A DNA stretch of 45,729 bases from Lachnospiraceae bacterium (GCA_015057635.1 SVEB01000013.1:1-45729), one strand, 5' to 3'; numbered from the stretch's first letter, positions 34,761 through 43,199 are shown. Program-made: numbers and translations. The notes: generated by a model from the sequence alone, not told the origin.

Positions 34761-35315
34761 TTATTGTAAATCTTTCGAGAAATCAGTTGTTACCAAATAC
34801 CCAAAATTTGTTTTTCCAATAAAATTATCCCCTTCATAAGGGATTGGTGTCGGAAGCTGCACTTTCTTTAAAATGCGATACTTGCTTGTATGAAAGATAT
34901 TCTCCATATAATTCAAATTAATTACCGGATCCTCCACATAATCAATCACAATTAAATACTTGCAGCGAATATAGGTCAGACGCAAGAACAATTCTTCAAA
35001 AGTATGCCCGAACTTTTCAGCCTCTCCTAAAAGCAGGTGAGCGACAACCACATCATAGCACTGAATAAGCGATTCCTTGCACAAATCAAGCTTCTTCAGC
35101 TGATAACGTTCTTCCAGTGTTATATTCTCCGTAATCGAGCTGATCTTTCTCTGATCATTCGGGTAAACGACAGCTTCTACATAAGCCTCCTGAAAATAAT
35201 CAAGCAGGCTTCTAAGACTGGTTCTTCCACTTCCCGCATCAAGAACATTCAATACCTTTTCCGGATTAATGCTATGTAGCAGTTCGTCAAGTATCGTCTT
35301 ATGAGCAAACTCCAT
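34761..35315 (-). CDS. Class I SAM-methyltransferase-like protein
   Basis: The 184 residues contain a motif I, VLNVLDAGSGRTSLRSLLDYF, and after about 55 residues a motif IV-like YDVVVAHLLLGEAEKFGH, the layout of a Rossmann-fold methyltransferase. The end (KYRILKKVQLPTPIPYEGDNFIGKTNFGYLVTTDF) is not typical of a known subgroup, so the acceptor is unknown. The ATG at 35315 (MEFAHKTIL) is chosen because GGGAGG lies 6 nt upstream. The frame continues to a GTG at 35345, which would leave almost no room after the promoter at 35348-35376. Confidence 0.65.
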   Translation of the reverse strand: MEFAHKTILDELLHSINPEKVLNVLDAGSGRTSLRSLLDYFQEAYVEAVVYPNDQRKISSITENITLEERYQLKKLDLCKESLIQCYDVVVAHLLLGEAEKFGHTFEELFLRLTYIRCKYLIVIDYVEDPVINLNYMENIFHTSKYRILKKVQLPTPIPYEGDNFIGKTNFGYLVTTDFSKDLQ

Positions 35316-35347
35316 ATGGGTCCTCCCGTCATTCATAATCTCCACTT

Positions 35348-35376
35348 ATTATAACTTATAAATATCATTTTGTAAA
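35348..35376 (-). promoter_or_regulatory. Strong promoter of the methyltransferase-like gene
   Basis: On the minus strand TTTACA (35371-35376) and TATAAT (35348-35353) are 17 bp apart, about 33 bp before the chosen ATG at 35315. Confidence 0.7.
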
Positions 35377-35412
35377 TATTTTCATCATTTTACAAGAAGA
35401 GATGGTATATTT

Positions 35413-35856
35413 CTACCGAATATGATGCTTCTGAAAGAACTGCATCTTTCCAGCTGCTTTCGGTTTTTCTCCAATTTCATTTGCACACAATGCAACATTG
35501 AGCTGTTTACAAATCAATAGCGCACATTCCGAGCAGTATCTGCCAAACCGGATATCACTATTGCATTTCTCGCATTTTATATACACATGGGATCCTTCTG
35601 GAATCTCTAACCTTCCCTGTCTAAGAAACTCGTTTATCTTCTTTACCGGAACATTCGTCGCATCCGATATGACAACCGCCGGAGCCTTTCCGTTCTGTTC
35701 TAAAAAGGAGCGTACTTTTCCAAATGAGTTTGCTTCCTCATGACCGCATTTATCGCATACATATATCCCTAGTATTGCATTCTGATAAGCAGTCCCGCAT
35801 TTCGGACAGCGGACCGGCTCCGCGAGCTTCAATATATTCTGTATTTCTTTTTCCAA
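35413..35856 (-). CDS. Zinc-ribbon / winged-helix regulator-like protein (YvyF-like), copy 2
   Basis: The 147 residues are ordered as zinc ribbon (VRCPKCGTAYQNAILGIYVCDKCG), helix-turn-helix-like part (FGKVRSFLEQNGKAPAVVISDATNVPVKKINEFLRQGRLEI), second zinc ribbon (IKCEKCNSDIRFGRYCSECA) and a helical tail ending GKMQFFQKHHIR. The layout resembles the flagellar-operon protein YvyF/TIGR03826. No flagellar genes are nearby. It is a clear tandem duplicate of 35911-36348, 54 bp upstream in the same direction, and probably cotranscribed. DNA or RNA binding is inferred from the domain type. Confidence 0.72.
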   Translation of the reverse strand: MEKEIQNILKLAEPVRCPKCGTAYQNAILGIYVCDKCGHEEANSFGKVRSFLEQNGKAPAVVISDATNVPVKKINEFLRQGRLEIPEGSHVYIKCEKCNSDIRFGRYCSECALLICKQLNVALCANEIGEKPKAAGKMQFFQKHHIR

Positions 35857-35910
35857 TCTGTTACCATCCTTAGTCTTTTTTACACCCTATTATTGTTGTA
35901 AATTTGCCAT

Positions 35911-36348
35911 CTAGCTTCGATTGCGATCTAAAAACTGCATCTTCCCCTGAGGATTCTTCGGCACTGCCCCAACCTCTGCCATATCAAAAGCCTGTTCTAA
36001 TTCCTGTTTAAGCTCTGAAGCACACTTTGGGCAATACCTTCCATAGCGCAGCTCAACACCGCACTTTTGGCAATGAATAAATACATCGGATTCCTCTGGG
36101 ATTTCTAACTTTCCGGCTCTTAGATACTGTGTTATCTTCCGAATCGGCACACCGGTTCCTCTTGATATCTCCATTGCTGGAACCGTTCCGTTCCGTTCAA
36201 TATAATCACGCACCTTGCCAAAATCATTCGGTTCCTCAAAACCACATTTTTGGCAAACACACATCCCTAAACTAGTTGAAATATATGGTCCCCCACACTT
36301 TGAACATTTCACCAAGTCATTCCATACAGCCTTCTGTAATGTATCCAT
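35911..36348 (-). CDS. Zinc-ribbon / winged-helix regulator-like protein (YvyF-like), copy 1
   Basis: The 145 residues have the same plan as the next gene: VKCSKCGGPYISTSLGMCVCQKCG, then FGKVRDYIERNGTVPAMEISRGTGVPIRKITQYLRAGKLEI, then IHCQKCGVELRYGRYCPKCA and the tail GKMQFLDRNRS. The central part looks like a MerR-type or winged helix in which EISRGTGVPIRKITQYLRAGKL is the recognition region. Eight Cys in four pairs suggest two bound zinc ions. The shared GKMQF end suggests a conserved contact or processing site. The promoter is at 36419-36446. The role is unknown; a small transcription or assembly factor is inferred. Confidence 0.72.
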   Translation of the reverse strand: MDTLQKAVWNDLVKCSKCGGPYISTSLGMCVCQKCGFEEPNDFGKVRDYIERNGTVPAMEISRGTGVPIRKITQYLRAGKLEIPEESDVFIHCQKCGVELRYGRYCPKCASELKQELEQAFDMAEVGAVPKNPQGKMQFLDRNRS

Positions 36349-36418
36349 TCTTACAATTTCCCCTTCGCTTATGTATAAAAACTACTATTTTTTTCCCTAT
36401 CAAGTGAAATATATTACT

Positions 36419-36446
36419 ATTATATATAGTTTTCCACATTTTACAA
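36419..36446 (-). promoter_or_regulatory. Probable promoter of the YvyF-like gene pair
   Basis: On the minus strand TTGTAA (36441-36446), a 16-bp spacer and TATAAT (36419-36424) lie about 70 bp upstream of the ATG, which has GAAGGGG before it. Confidence 0.55.
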
Positions 36447-36491
36447 TTATTTTTTTATATTTTTTGTATTTTATACTACTTTTATCCAATT

Positions 36492-38726
36492 TTATTTAAA
36501 AATAATTGTATTCTTTCCCACCTTCAAAGTCTCTGTTCTCCTGCTTCCATCATATAGAATCTCTGCTTTCTGCTCCCTCTTTGCTATGATTTCTGCCTGT
36601 ATCAGCTTTCCGCCTTTCCATTTTGCACTGACTTCCAGGTTATGCGGCGCACGAAATCCATAAAAACGTCCGTCCGAAAATTCATGAGGCAGTGCAGGAA
36701 GCAGATGAATTTCATCGCCACTTGCCTGAAGAAGCATATGCCCAATTCCGGCTGCACCTCCGAAATTCCCGTCAATCTGAAATGGCGGATGATTATCAAA
36801 TAAATTGGATAAGGTAGAGGAGATTAAAAGCTGCTTTAAATTCTGATATGCTTCTTCCCCGTCCCACAGGTAATCCCAGAAATTAATAATCCACGCACGG
36901 CTCCATCCGGTGTGTCCGCCCCCATTTGCGAGCCTTCTCTCTAATGTCTTTCTTGCAGCTTTCGCTAACTCCTTCGTTCCTTCCATCGTGATGCTTTTTC
37001 CCGGGAACAAACCAAACAAGTGGGAAATATGACGGTGTCCGAGCTCTAGTTCCTCATATTCCTCTAGCCATTCCTTTATTGTGCCGTTACTGTGAACCTC
37101 CGGTTTTGGTATCCGTTTTAAAAGTTCCATACATGTGTCGGCAAGCGCTGTATCTTTTCCAAGCGCGGCAGTTGCCTTTTTAAATCCGTTAAAAAGCTCT
37201 GTTAAGATCTGTCCATCCATCGTACATCCAGGGCAGAGATACCCAACCTGTCCGCTTTCATGACGATATCTGTTTTCCGGACTGGCTGTCGGCGATAGGA
37301 TCAGCCTTCCCTTCTTATCCTCTGATAAAAAGTCCGTAAAGAATAAGCAAGCATCATAAAGAATCGGATACATCCGTTCAAGAAACTCCTTATCCTCTGT
37401 ATATTCATAATGATCCCAGATATCCAGGCAAAGCCAAGCTCCTCCAAGTACCCAGTATGTTCCCGGAAGCCAGTAGTCGTGCGGGGAACAATCTCCCCAA
37501 AGATCCGTATTATGATGGGCCACAAAACCTCTGCAATGATACATCTCTTTTGCAGTCTTCTCTCCGTTTGGATGCATCTTCTCTAACAGATCAAATAACG
37601 GCATATGCATTTCCGATAAGTTTAAAATCTCTGCCGGCCAGTAATTCATCTCTGTATTGATATTGATTGTAAATTTGCCTCCCCATGGCGGACACATACT
37701 GTTATTCCAGATTCCCTGCAGATTAGCAGGCAGTGTATGCTCTCTGCTGCAGGAAATTAAAAGATATCTGCCAAAATTGAAATAAAGCTCAAATAAGCCG
37801 ATATCGTCCCTGCCTTCTCGCAGGTACTGAAGACGTTCATCCGTTGGAACGGAATCTGACTGCGCTTTTCCTTTCTCGCCCGATTTAGACATGTCATTCT
37901 TTAATTCAATGCCAGCCCGCTTATAATACTTTTTATAATCTGCCAGATGCGTATTCAGGATATCCATATAACTCTTTTGTGAGAGAGCCTCCAGATGTTC
38001 TTTGGCTGTCTTCTTAAAGTCCGTCTCCCGATATGCTGTCCTCGCATCAAAGTATAAAAACACTTCTTTCGCATCGCGAATTACAATATGCCCGCCAATG
38101 GTCGTCACACTTCCGTCTGTAGATTTTGCTTTCATCCGATTTGCAAATGGAATGCCGGCCCTGCTTGTCGCTACAATGCTGTCATGATTTTCTGCGTAAA
38201 CTTCATCATAGATATCATTTCTAAAAAAATGGATCGTCATATTTAGGGTTTCCGGCCCCTCTGCTGTAAAATGCAGAATAATTGCCTGATCCGGCTCAGA
38301 TGCAAATATCTCTCGCTTAAAAGTAGTATTTTGATACGAATAACTTACTTTTGCCACAGCGGATGAAAGATCAAGTTCTCGTTTATAGTCTGTGACCATC
38401 TCATGCCCGGTATCCACGCATATCATGCCGGCTGTCTGATAGGCACGCATCTTATCCGGCACTCCGCTCAAAGCAGTCAATGCCAGCTCCTGTGCTTCTT
38501 TTAGTCTTCCATCCAGAATAAGTTCACGGAATTTATGTAAATTCTCATAAGCATTCGGATTATCCCGATGCATCTTATCCCCTGACCATATACTGTCCTC
38601 ATTTAGTTCAATTATCTCCTTGTCTGGCTTTCCAAAAATCATAGCGCCAAGTCTTCCATTGCCAATCGGAAGAGCTTCATTCCAATCATTCGCCGGTTTC
38701 CGATACCATAATGTCTCTTCTCCCAT
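36492..38726 (-). CDS. GH95 alpha-L-fucosidase / alpha-L-galactosidase
   Basis: This 744-residue glycosidase begins with the family opening ETLWYRKPANDWNEALPIGNGRLGAMIFGKPDKEIIELNEDSIWSG. It continues with LQGIWNNSMCPPWGGKFTININTEMNYWPAEILNLSEMH (catalytic Asn/Asp region), HHNTDLWGD, WLPGTYWVLGGAWLCLDIWDHY and FQIDGNFGGAAGIGHMLLQ. Its N-terminal beta domain, alpha/alpha barrel and C-terminal beta cap are as in GH95. It hydrolyses terminal alpha-L-fucose or L-galactose, both found in plant wall polymers. No signal peptide, so probably intracellular. Start 38726 has GGAGG 5 nt upstream, rather than 38738. It stands alone behind a terminator at 38793-38839. Confidence 0.94.
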   Translation of the reverse strand: MGEETLWYRKPANDWNEALPIGNGRLGAMIFGKPDKEIIELNEDSIWSGDKMHRDNPNAYENLHKFRELILDGRLKEAQELALTALSGVPDKMRAYQTAGMICVDTGHEMVTDYKRELDLSSAVAKVSYSYQNTTFKREIFASEPDQAIILHFTAEGPETLNMTIHFFRNDIYDEVYAENHDSIVATSRAGIPFANRMKAKSTDGSVTTIGGHIVIRDAKEVFLYFDARTAYRETDFKKTAKEHLEALSQKSYMDILNTHLADYKKYYKRAGIELKNDMSKSGEKGKAQSDSVPTDERLQYLREGRDDIGLFELYFNFGRYLLISCSREHTLPANLQGIWNNSMCPPWGGKFTININTEMNYWPAEILNLSEMHMPLFDLLEKMHPNGEKTAKEMYHCRGFVAHHNTDLWGDCSPHDYWLPGTYWVLGGAWLCLDIWDHYEYTEDKEFLERMYPILYDACLFFTDFLSEDKKGRLILSPTASPENRYRHESGQVGYLCPGCTMDGQILTELFNGFKKATAALGKDTALADTCMELLKRIPKPEVHSNGTIKEWLEEYEELELGHRHISHLFGLFPGKSITMEGTKELAKAARKTLERRLANGGGHTGWSRAWIINFWDYLWDGEEAYQNLKQLLISSTLSNLFDNHPPFQIDGNFGGAAGIGHMLLQASGDEIHLLPALPHEFSDGRFYGFRAPHNLEVSAKWKGGKLIQAEIIAKREQKAEILYDGSRRTETLKVGKNTIIFK

Positions 38727-38792
38727 AAATACCTCCAAATCGATTATTTTAAGCCTATCATATCATATACTGTATTATTTTTCCATAAAATT

Positions 38793-38839
38793 AAAAAGAC
38801 TGCAACACTCCTCTTGTAGGGAGAATGCTGCAGTCTTTT
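38793..38839 (-). terminator. Terminator of the double P-loop ATPase gene
   Basis: AAAAGACTGCA and TGCAGTCTTTT arms, with CTCC/GGAG pairing inside. TTTTTAATTTT follows on the minus strand, beginning 1 nt after the stop codon. Confidence 0.85.
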
Positions 38840-38840
38840 C

Positions 38841-39926
38841 CTATGCCTCACGCTTTTTTATTTTTTCAATCAGCTCATTGGACAATGCATTGATTTTCTC
38901 AAAATCGGTTGCCTTTATATAATAACCTTCCAGCTTATCATGTAAGTCTTTTGCTTTCTTTAATTCAGCAATCCCTTCCTGATTCGTCTGCTTATAGCGT
39001 CTTACGATATCGCTTAATACCTCCCGATTTGCTTCGTCGGTTCCCGGCGTGATGATTTCCGCATACATGTCGATTACGGAATCGCCCGGACGATTCGGCT
39101 CATATTCATGAGGAGCAGTGCTGTCAAAGATGCAAAGACTCAGTTCCGGAAGAAGAATCATATCTAAGCTGTTTGGATCAAAACCGCAGTGATATACTTC
39201 CACATCAAATCCACGGTTCTCAGCTTTGGCTAATATCTTCTTTAGCATCGTAGACTTGCCGGATCCCGGCCTTCCTTTGATAAAATATCGGATAGAAATG
39301 TCTTTCGTGATATTTTCCACATAATCCATCGGGCCAAATGGTGTAGAACCGCCAAAGAACCGATGATATACCTGACCTTTCTTCTCTACACTCTTGTTTC
39401 CTAATATCATGGTAATCACCTGATTAGCCAGTTCATCAGCTTTGTCATAGTCCATCTGACTGATATAGACTTTTTCCCATTCATCATGGATTTTTAATGC
39501 TTCTCCAAACTTCTGATAGGCTTTCTGATAACATGGTGCGATTGCTGCCTGTATCTGTTTGATTTCTTCTGCATGCTCTTCCAGCATCTCCGTATTCCAT
39601 GCCTGACCAAGATTGATGTACTCTTCTACTGCACCTGGAGCTTTCGGCTCTATGACATGTGGTGCTGTTCCGTCTACGATGCCTACTCCAAGCTCTCGTA
39701 TGATGATCCCGTCTAATGATTCCGGATCGGATGAACAATGAATGTACTCCCGGTCATACTGAGAGAATAGATCGCCGATTTTTCTCATTAACGTAGACTT
39801 ACCGGTTCCCGGGCCTCCTTTTAGGATAAACAGCTTTGGCAGTGTTTCAATATTGGTCTGAAAATAGTTGACAAAACCTTTGGCGGTGTTGCCACATGCA
39901 AAATAGTGCTTGCATTTTCCTTCCAT
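38841..39926 (-). CDS. ATPase with two P-loop domains (PRK06851-like)
   Basis: The 361 residues form two similar halves. The first has LFILKGGPGTGKSTLMRKIG, then YIHCSSDPESLDGIIIRELGVGIVDGTAPHVIEPKAPGAVEEYINLG. The second has YFIKGRPGSGKSTMLKKILAKAE, then VYHCGFDPNSLDMILLPELSLCIFDSTAPHEYEPNRPGDSVIDMY. The mirrored Walker A and DSTAPH/DGTAPH blocks point to internal duplication. The family is known in Firmicutes but its role is not. The start at 39926 (MEGKCKHYF) is preferred because AGGAAGG is too close to 39932. Upstream lies the 215-bp palindrome (40035-40249). Confidence 0.85.
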   Translation of the reverse strand: MEGKCKHYFACGNTAKGFVNYFQTNIETLPKLFILKGGPGTGKSTLMRKIGDLFSQYDREYIHCSSDPESLDGIIIRELGVGIVDGTAPHVIEPKAPGAVEEYINLGQAWNTEMLEEHAEEIKQIQAAIAPCYQKAYQKFGEALKIHDEWEKVYISQMDYDKADELANQVITMILGNKSVEKKGQVYHRFFGGSTPFGPMDYVENITKDISIRYFIKGRPGSGKSTMLKKILAKAENRGFDVEVYHCGFDPNSLDMILLPELSLCIFDSTAPHEYEPNRPGDSVIDMYAEIITPGTDEANREVLSDIVRRYKQTNQEGIAELKKAKDLHDKLEGYYIKATDFEKINALSNELIEKIKKREA

Positions 39927-40034
39927 ATTCATTCCTTCCTTCTTGTTTTTATCACTCTACCATTGTATGAGCAATCCTATTGTTCGTTGAACTTCAGAGG
40001 AATATTCTTTATTTTTTTTAGAAGGGGCAGTCGA

Positions 40035-40249
40035 AAGAGAGACAAGCCAGGCGACGGAACGGATGCCGGCCGTGTATTTCCGGAATGTTCGGACGCATGA
40101 GCGGACAAAAATACCCTGCCGTCTTCGACTATCAGACAGGAAAACACTGTCTGCTATTCAAAGACGGCAGGGCATTTTTATTCCTCATGAGCCGGACATC
40201 CCGGAAGTACACGACCGGCATCCGTTCCGTCGCCTGGCTTATCTCTCTT
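40035..40249. repeat. GC-rich palindrome of about 215 bp
   Basis: Outer arms 40035-40092 and 40192-40249 match at 53 of 58 positions. CATGAG (40096-40101) pairs with CTCATG (40184-40189). Inner arms 40107-40139 and 40147-40179 match at 29 of 33, leaving a 7-nt loop (40140-40146). The element is visibly richer in G and C than its surroundings and has no credible gene. Seven of the nine differences are transitions, five of them G-U pairs in a minus-strand RNA and two in a plus-strand RNA. It lies between two minus-strand genes. Type unknown: a palindromic mobile element or a structured RNA are the main options. Confidence 0.85.
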
Positions 40250-40408
40250 CCTCTGATGCTACGACATCGTATTGAGCGGCCCTAAAAAAGAAAGGTTGGG
40301 GACAACGACGGCACTAGCACAGGAAAGAACCCGGGAGATCAGGCTTAAGTGATTGATGATGACAGCGGACTTTATCATCTGATTTTACCATTCCAAGTGT
40401 CGCCCATT
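40250..40408. other. GC-rich non-coding stretch next to the palindrome
   Basis: About 160 bp between the palindrome and the YjiH-type gene. It begins with ACGACATCGTATTGAGCGGC and contains GGTTGGGGACAACGACGGCA and AACCCGGGAGATCAGGC. No gene or inverted repeat was recognised. It may belong to the same inserted element. Confidence 0.4.
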
Positions 40409-40438
40409 CTTCTATTGCGGTGAAACCGCAATTAGAAG
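40409..40438 (-). terminator. Hairpin overlapping the stop of the YjiH-type gene
   Basis: CTTCTAATTGCGGT and ACCGCAATAGAAG pair with one bulged base around a 3-nt loop. The stop codon (40432-40434) lies in the 5' arm. No T-run follows, so termination is uncertain. Confidence 0.4.
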
Positions 40439-41805
40439 ATCATATGAGCGATAAGGGCGATGATTGGAAGCGTGATTAAAGTTCGCTCGATAAAGATGAG
40501 GAAAAGCTCGCTTAATTTTACTGGGATCTTGGATGCCAGCAGAAGTGCTCCGACTTCGGATAGGTAAATAAGCTGGGATACGGATACCGCTGCTACTACG
40601 AAACGAGTCAGGTCACTGGATACATTGGCAATCATTACGGATGGCAGAAGCATGTCTGCGAATCCGGCGAACAGTGTCTGGGACGCTGCTGCTGCCTCGG
40701 GGATCTGAAGCAAAGATAATAACGGCATGAATGGGATCCCAAGAATACGGAATATCGGAGTATACTCCGCTAATATTAATGCAGTTGTACCGATTGCCAT
40801 TACGATTGGAATAACGGAAATCCACATATCCAGTACATTGACTGCACCATCTACAAAAATCGCTTTAAATATTTTTACATCTTTTACTTTATCTAATGCA
40901 AGAGATAGACCGTAAGAAGCCCCCGTCATATTCTTTGGAATGTCTTCATTTACATCCGGCTTGCTCCCATCCACAAGAAGATTTTTCTTTCTGGACAGAG
41001 GCGGAAGCTTTGGTATGATGATCGCCGCTATGATGCAGGCAAATGTTATCGTTAAATAAAACGGAATGAATAAGTGGGACAGACCTACGGTGTTGACTAC
41101 AACTAAACTGAAGGTAATGGATACTAAAGAGAAGTTCGTTCCAATTATGCAGGCTTCTTTTTCAGTATAAAAGCCTTCTTCATACTGCTTGCTTGTAAGA
41201 AGGACACCGATTGTACCATCTCCTAGCCAGGATGCGATGGCATCCACGGCAGATCTTCCCGGAAGACCAAATACCGGTCTCATTACTTTAATCAACAAAG
41301 TTCCTGTAAACTCTAAAAGACCAAAATTTAATAATAACGGCAGGAACAGACCTGCTAAAAAGAAAATGGTAAACAAAATAGGAAGAAGATCATGAAATAC
41401 AAGTCCGCCTGTATCCGCTGAATAGATTGCTTTCGTACCTTTTTCTAAGTATGTGAAGATCACAAATATAAATGCCACTGCTCTTGCTACAAACCAAACG
41501 GGGCTTACATCAAATAGGGACTTAATCAAACCTTTCTCCCATAACCGTGAATTCTTCCATATTCTCTTTCCTGCCTTCACAATTACGGCTCCTAAAAAGG
41601 AGATGGATACTAGAATCACCAGGATCAATGCCATCTCTTCTTGTAAAAATTTCTGAATTGCACTCGATAAAATTGCGATCGGTATGGTCACTTTCCCATC
41701 TGCTGTTACCGGGAACATAAACAGAACAATCCCTATTAGGGATGGAAGTAAAAACTTTAATAACAGGATTGCTTTACTTTTTCCTTTATTACTTATATCT
41801 TTCAT
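40432..41805 (-). CDS. YjiH-type membrane protein with nucleoside-recognition (Gate) domain
   Basis: This 457-residue protein has about ten hydrophobic helices. The Gate-type signature GLPGRSAVDAIASWLGDGTIGVLLTSKQYEEGFYTEKEACIIGTNFSLVSITFSLVVVN is in the middle. A second conserved part, PEAAAASQTLFAGFADMLLPSVMIANVSSDLTRFVVAAVSVSQLIYLSEVGALLLAS, is near the end. This is the YjiH/COG3314 group, distantly related to SpoVM-class spore maturation and nucleoside transporters. Transport of a nucleoside-like or other small solute is inferred only. Promoter at 41852-41880. Single gene. Confidence 0.88.
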   Translation of the reverse strand: MKDISNKGKSKAILLLKFLLPSLIGIVLFMFPVTADGKVTIPIAILSSAIQKFLQEEMALILVILVSISFLGAVIVKAGKRIWKNSRLWEKGLIKSLFDVSPVWFVARAVAFIFVIFTYLEKGTKAIYSADTGGLVFHDLLPILFTIFFLAGLFLPLLLNFGLLEFTGTLLIKVMRPVFGLPGRSAVDAIASWLGDGTIGVLLTSKQYEEGFYTEKEACIIGTNFSLVSITFSLVVVNTVGLSHLFIPFYLTITFACIIAAIIIPKLPPLSRKKNLLVDGSKPDVNEDIPKNMTGASYGLSLALDKVKDVKIFKAIFVDGAVNVLDMWISVIPIVMAIGTTALILAEYTPIFRILGIPFMPLLSLLQIPEAAAASQTLFAGFADMLLPSVMIANVSSDLTRFVVAAVSVSQLIYLSEVGALLLASKIPVKLSELFLIFIERTLITLPIIALIAHMIF

Positions 41806-41851
41806 ATTACACCTTTTTCTTGTTTCTTTCGACTACTTGCTAACGTTTTAA

Positions 41852-41880
41852 ATTATATGCTACAATGAAAAAAAATTCAA
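41852..41880 (-). promoter_or_regulatory. Probable promoter of the YjiH-type gene
   Basis: On the minus strand TTGAAT (41875-41880), a 17-bp spacer and a perfect TATAAT (41852-41857) lie about 45 bp upstream of the ATG. Confidence 0.65.
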
Positions 41881-42015
41881 GAACAAATGTATAATTATAA
41901 GTTATTTTGTCAATTTATGAATAATTAGGAATTACTACATTTCTTACGTGACTTATACTTTTCCTGTTATAATTTCTCTGTCATCAATTCTCTACTGTCG
42001 ATTCCGTATTATCAA

Positions 42016-42064
42016 AAAAGAAGATACTGCAAAACATCATAAGACTATTTTGCAATATCTTCTT
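42016..42064 (-). terminator. Terminator of the GpsA-like gene
   Basis: AAGAAGATATTGCAAAA and TTTTGCAGTATCTTCTT pair with one G-T, and a T-run follows on the minus strand, directly after the stop at 42075. Confidence 0.88.
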
Positions 42065-42074
42065 TCATTTATAC

Positions 42075-43031
42075 CTAGAATTCTTTTTTAATGCTTCTTA
42101 AGAAAAGGCTGTCCAATACTTCTTTTGCATCTTTTCCTTCATAAAGCACTTCATATACCGCATTGCAGATTGGAAGATCTACTTCATATTTTTTTCCTAA
42201 GTTCACAAGAGCGGAAACTGTATAGTAACCTTCAGCTAAAAGACCATATGGTTCTTTCTTTACATACATTTCACCATACTTACGGTTATGGCTGAATTCA
42301 GAAAAGACCGTAGCCTCGTAATCTCCGAGATGGCACAGACCGTATGCGGACAGTTCATTGCCTCCCATCGCTTTAATCAGTCTTGCGATTTCTCTGGTAC
42401 CTCTTGACATTAAGGCTCCTTTTAGTGACGAAAGCTGTAAGCCATCTAGCATACCGGCCGCAATACCGATTACATTCTTTGCAGCGGCTCCTACTTCATT
42501 TCCAATTAAATCTTCTCCGTAGTAAAAACGGATCAGTTCGCTGGAGAATTCTTTTACAAGATATTCTTTTGCCGCGTCATTGTTGCTGTCAATTACCATG
42601 CAGTTTGGAATTCCTTTTGTGAATTCCTGTACATGTCCAGGTCCAAGCCATACAGCAACCGGATTGCTGCTATCCATCGTCTCTTCTACAATCTGTGTAA
42701 GACGCTCTCCGGTTGAGATTTCAATCCCTTTCATACAGAGAACAAAATACGTATTCTTAATCGGATATTCTTTTAATTCTGCAAGAAGGCTTCGAAGCCC
42801 CTGCGCGTTGATGGAAATAACAATGCATTCCGCATCTACGGCCTTGCTTAAATCGGTCTCTAATTTCATGCGGTCACTGATCGTTAACAGACCGTTCCCT
42901 CTTTCGGTAAGGAACTGCTGCATATTCTTTGATTCTTTTCTTCCATATAAGGTTACTTCATGACCAATTTTATCTAAATACCAAGCTATAAAAGATCCCC
43001 ATCTTCCACAGCCGATTACTGTAATTTTCAT
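42075..43031 (-). CDS. NAD(P)-dependent glycerol-3-phosphate dehydrogenase-like protein
   Basis: The 318 residues begin with a Rossmann fold, ITVIGCGRWGSFIAWYLDKIGHEVTLYGR. They contain FVLCMKGIEISTGERLTQIVEE, the catalytic-Lys region EVGAAAKNVIGIAAGM, MSRGTREIARLIKAMGG and LGDYEATVFSEFSHNRKYGE. These correspond to GpsA blocks (dihydroxyacetone phosphate to sn-glycerol 3-phosphate, for phospholipid synthesis). Some GpsA consensus is altered: GPSFA is GPGHVQEF and GLGDLxxT is HLGDYEAT. It may therefore be a second, specialised GpsA rather than the housekeeping one. Promoter at 43066-43094. Standard length. Confidence 0.85.
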   Translation of the reverse strand: MKITVIGCGRWGSFIAWYLDKIGHEVTLYGRKESKNMQQFLTERGNGLLTISDRMKLETDLSKAVDAECIVISINAQGLRSLLAELKEYPIKNTYFVLCMKGIEISTGERLTQIVEETMDSSNPVAVWLGPGHVQEFTKGIPNCMVIDSNNDAAKEYLVKEFSSELIRFYYGEDLIGNEVGAAAKNVIGIAAGMLDGLQLSSLKGALMSRGTREIARLIKAMGGNELSAYGLCHLGDYEATVFSEFSHNRKYGEMYVKKEPYGLLAEGYYTVSALVNLGKKYEVDLPICNAVYEVLYEGKDAKEVLDSLFLRSIKKEF

Positions 43032-43065
43032 ACTATCAATCCTTTCTCATTACGCACTGCTTACT

Positions 43066-43094
43066 ACCATATCACTTTTTTCCTATCCTGTAAA
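43066..43094 (-). promoter_or_regulatory. Probable promoter of the GpsA-like gene
   Basis: On the minus strand TTTACA (43089-43094), a 17-bp spacer and TATGGT (43066-43071) are placed about 35 bp before the start. Confidence 0.55.
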
Positions 43095-43159
43095 GATATT
43101 CAAACCAACAGCATGTAATCACCGAACTAATTTTTCCCCATATTCTAATACTAAGAATA

Positions 43160-43180
43160 AATTTGAAGCGCTTACGTCTC
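43160..43180 (+). promoter_or_regulatory. Possible catabolite-response-like site before the S53 peptidase
   Basis: A core AAGCGCTT (43166-43173) flanked by TTTG and ACG fits 11 of 14 positions of an idealised LacI/CcpA-type palindrome. It lies 26 bp before the ATG, so a bound protein could block transcription. Confidence 0.25.
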
Positions 43181-43199
43181 AAAGTTAGAGGTGAATTCC

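Noticed and set aside
40063..40285. Two plus-strand ORFs of 66-70 codons
   Set aside because: They lie across the 215-bp palindrome in two different frames. The symmetry of the DNA, not coding, explains the open frames.
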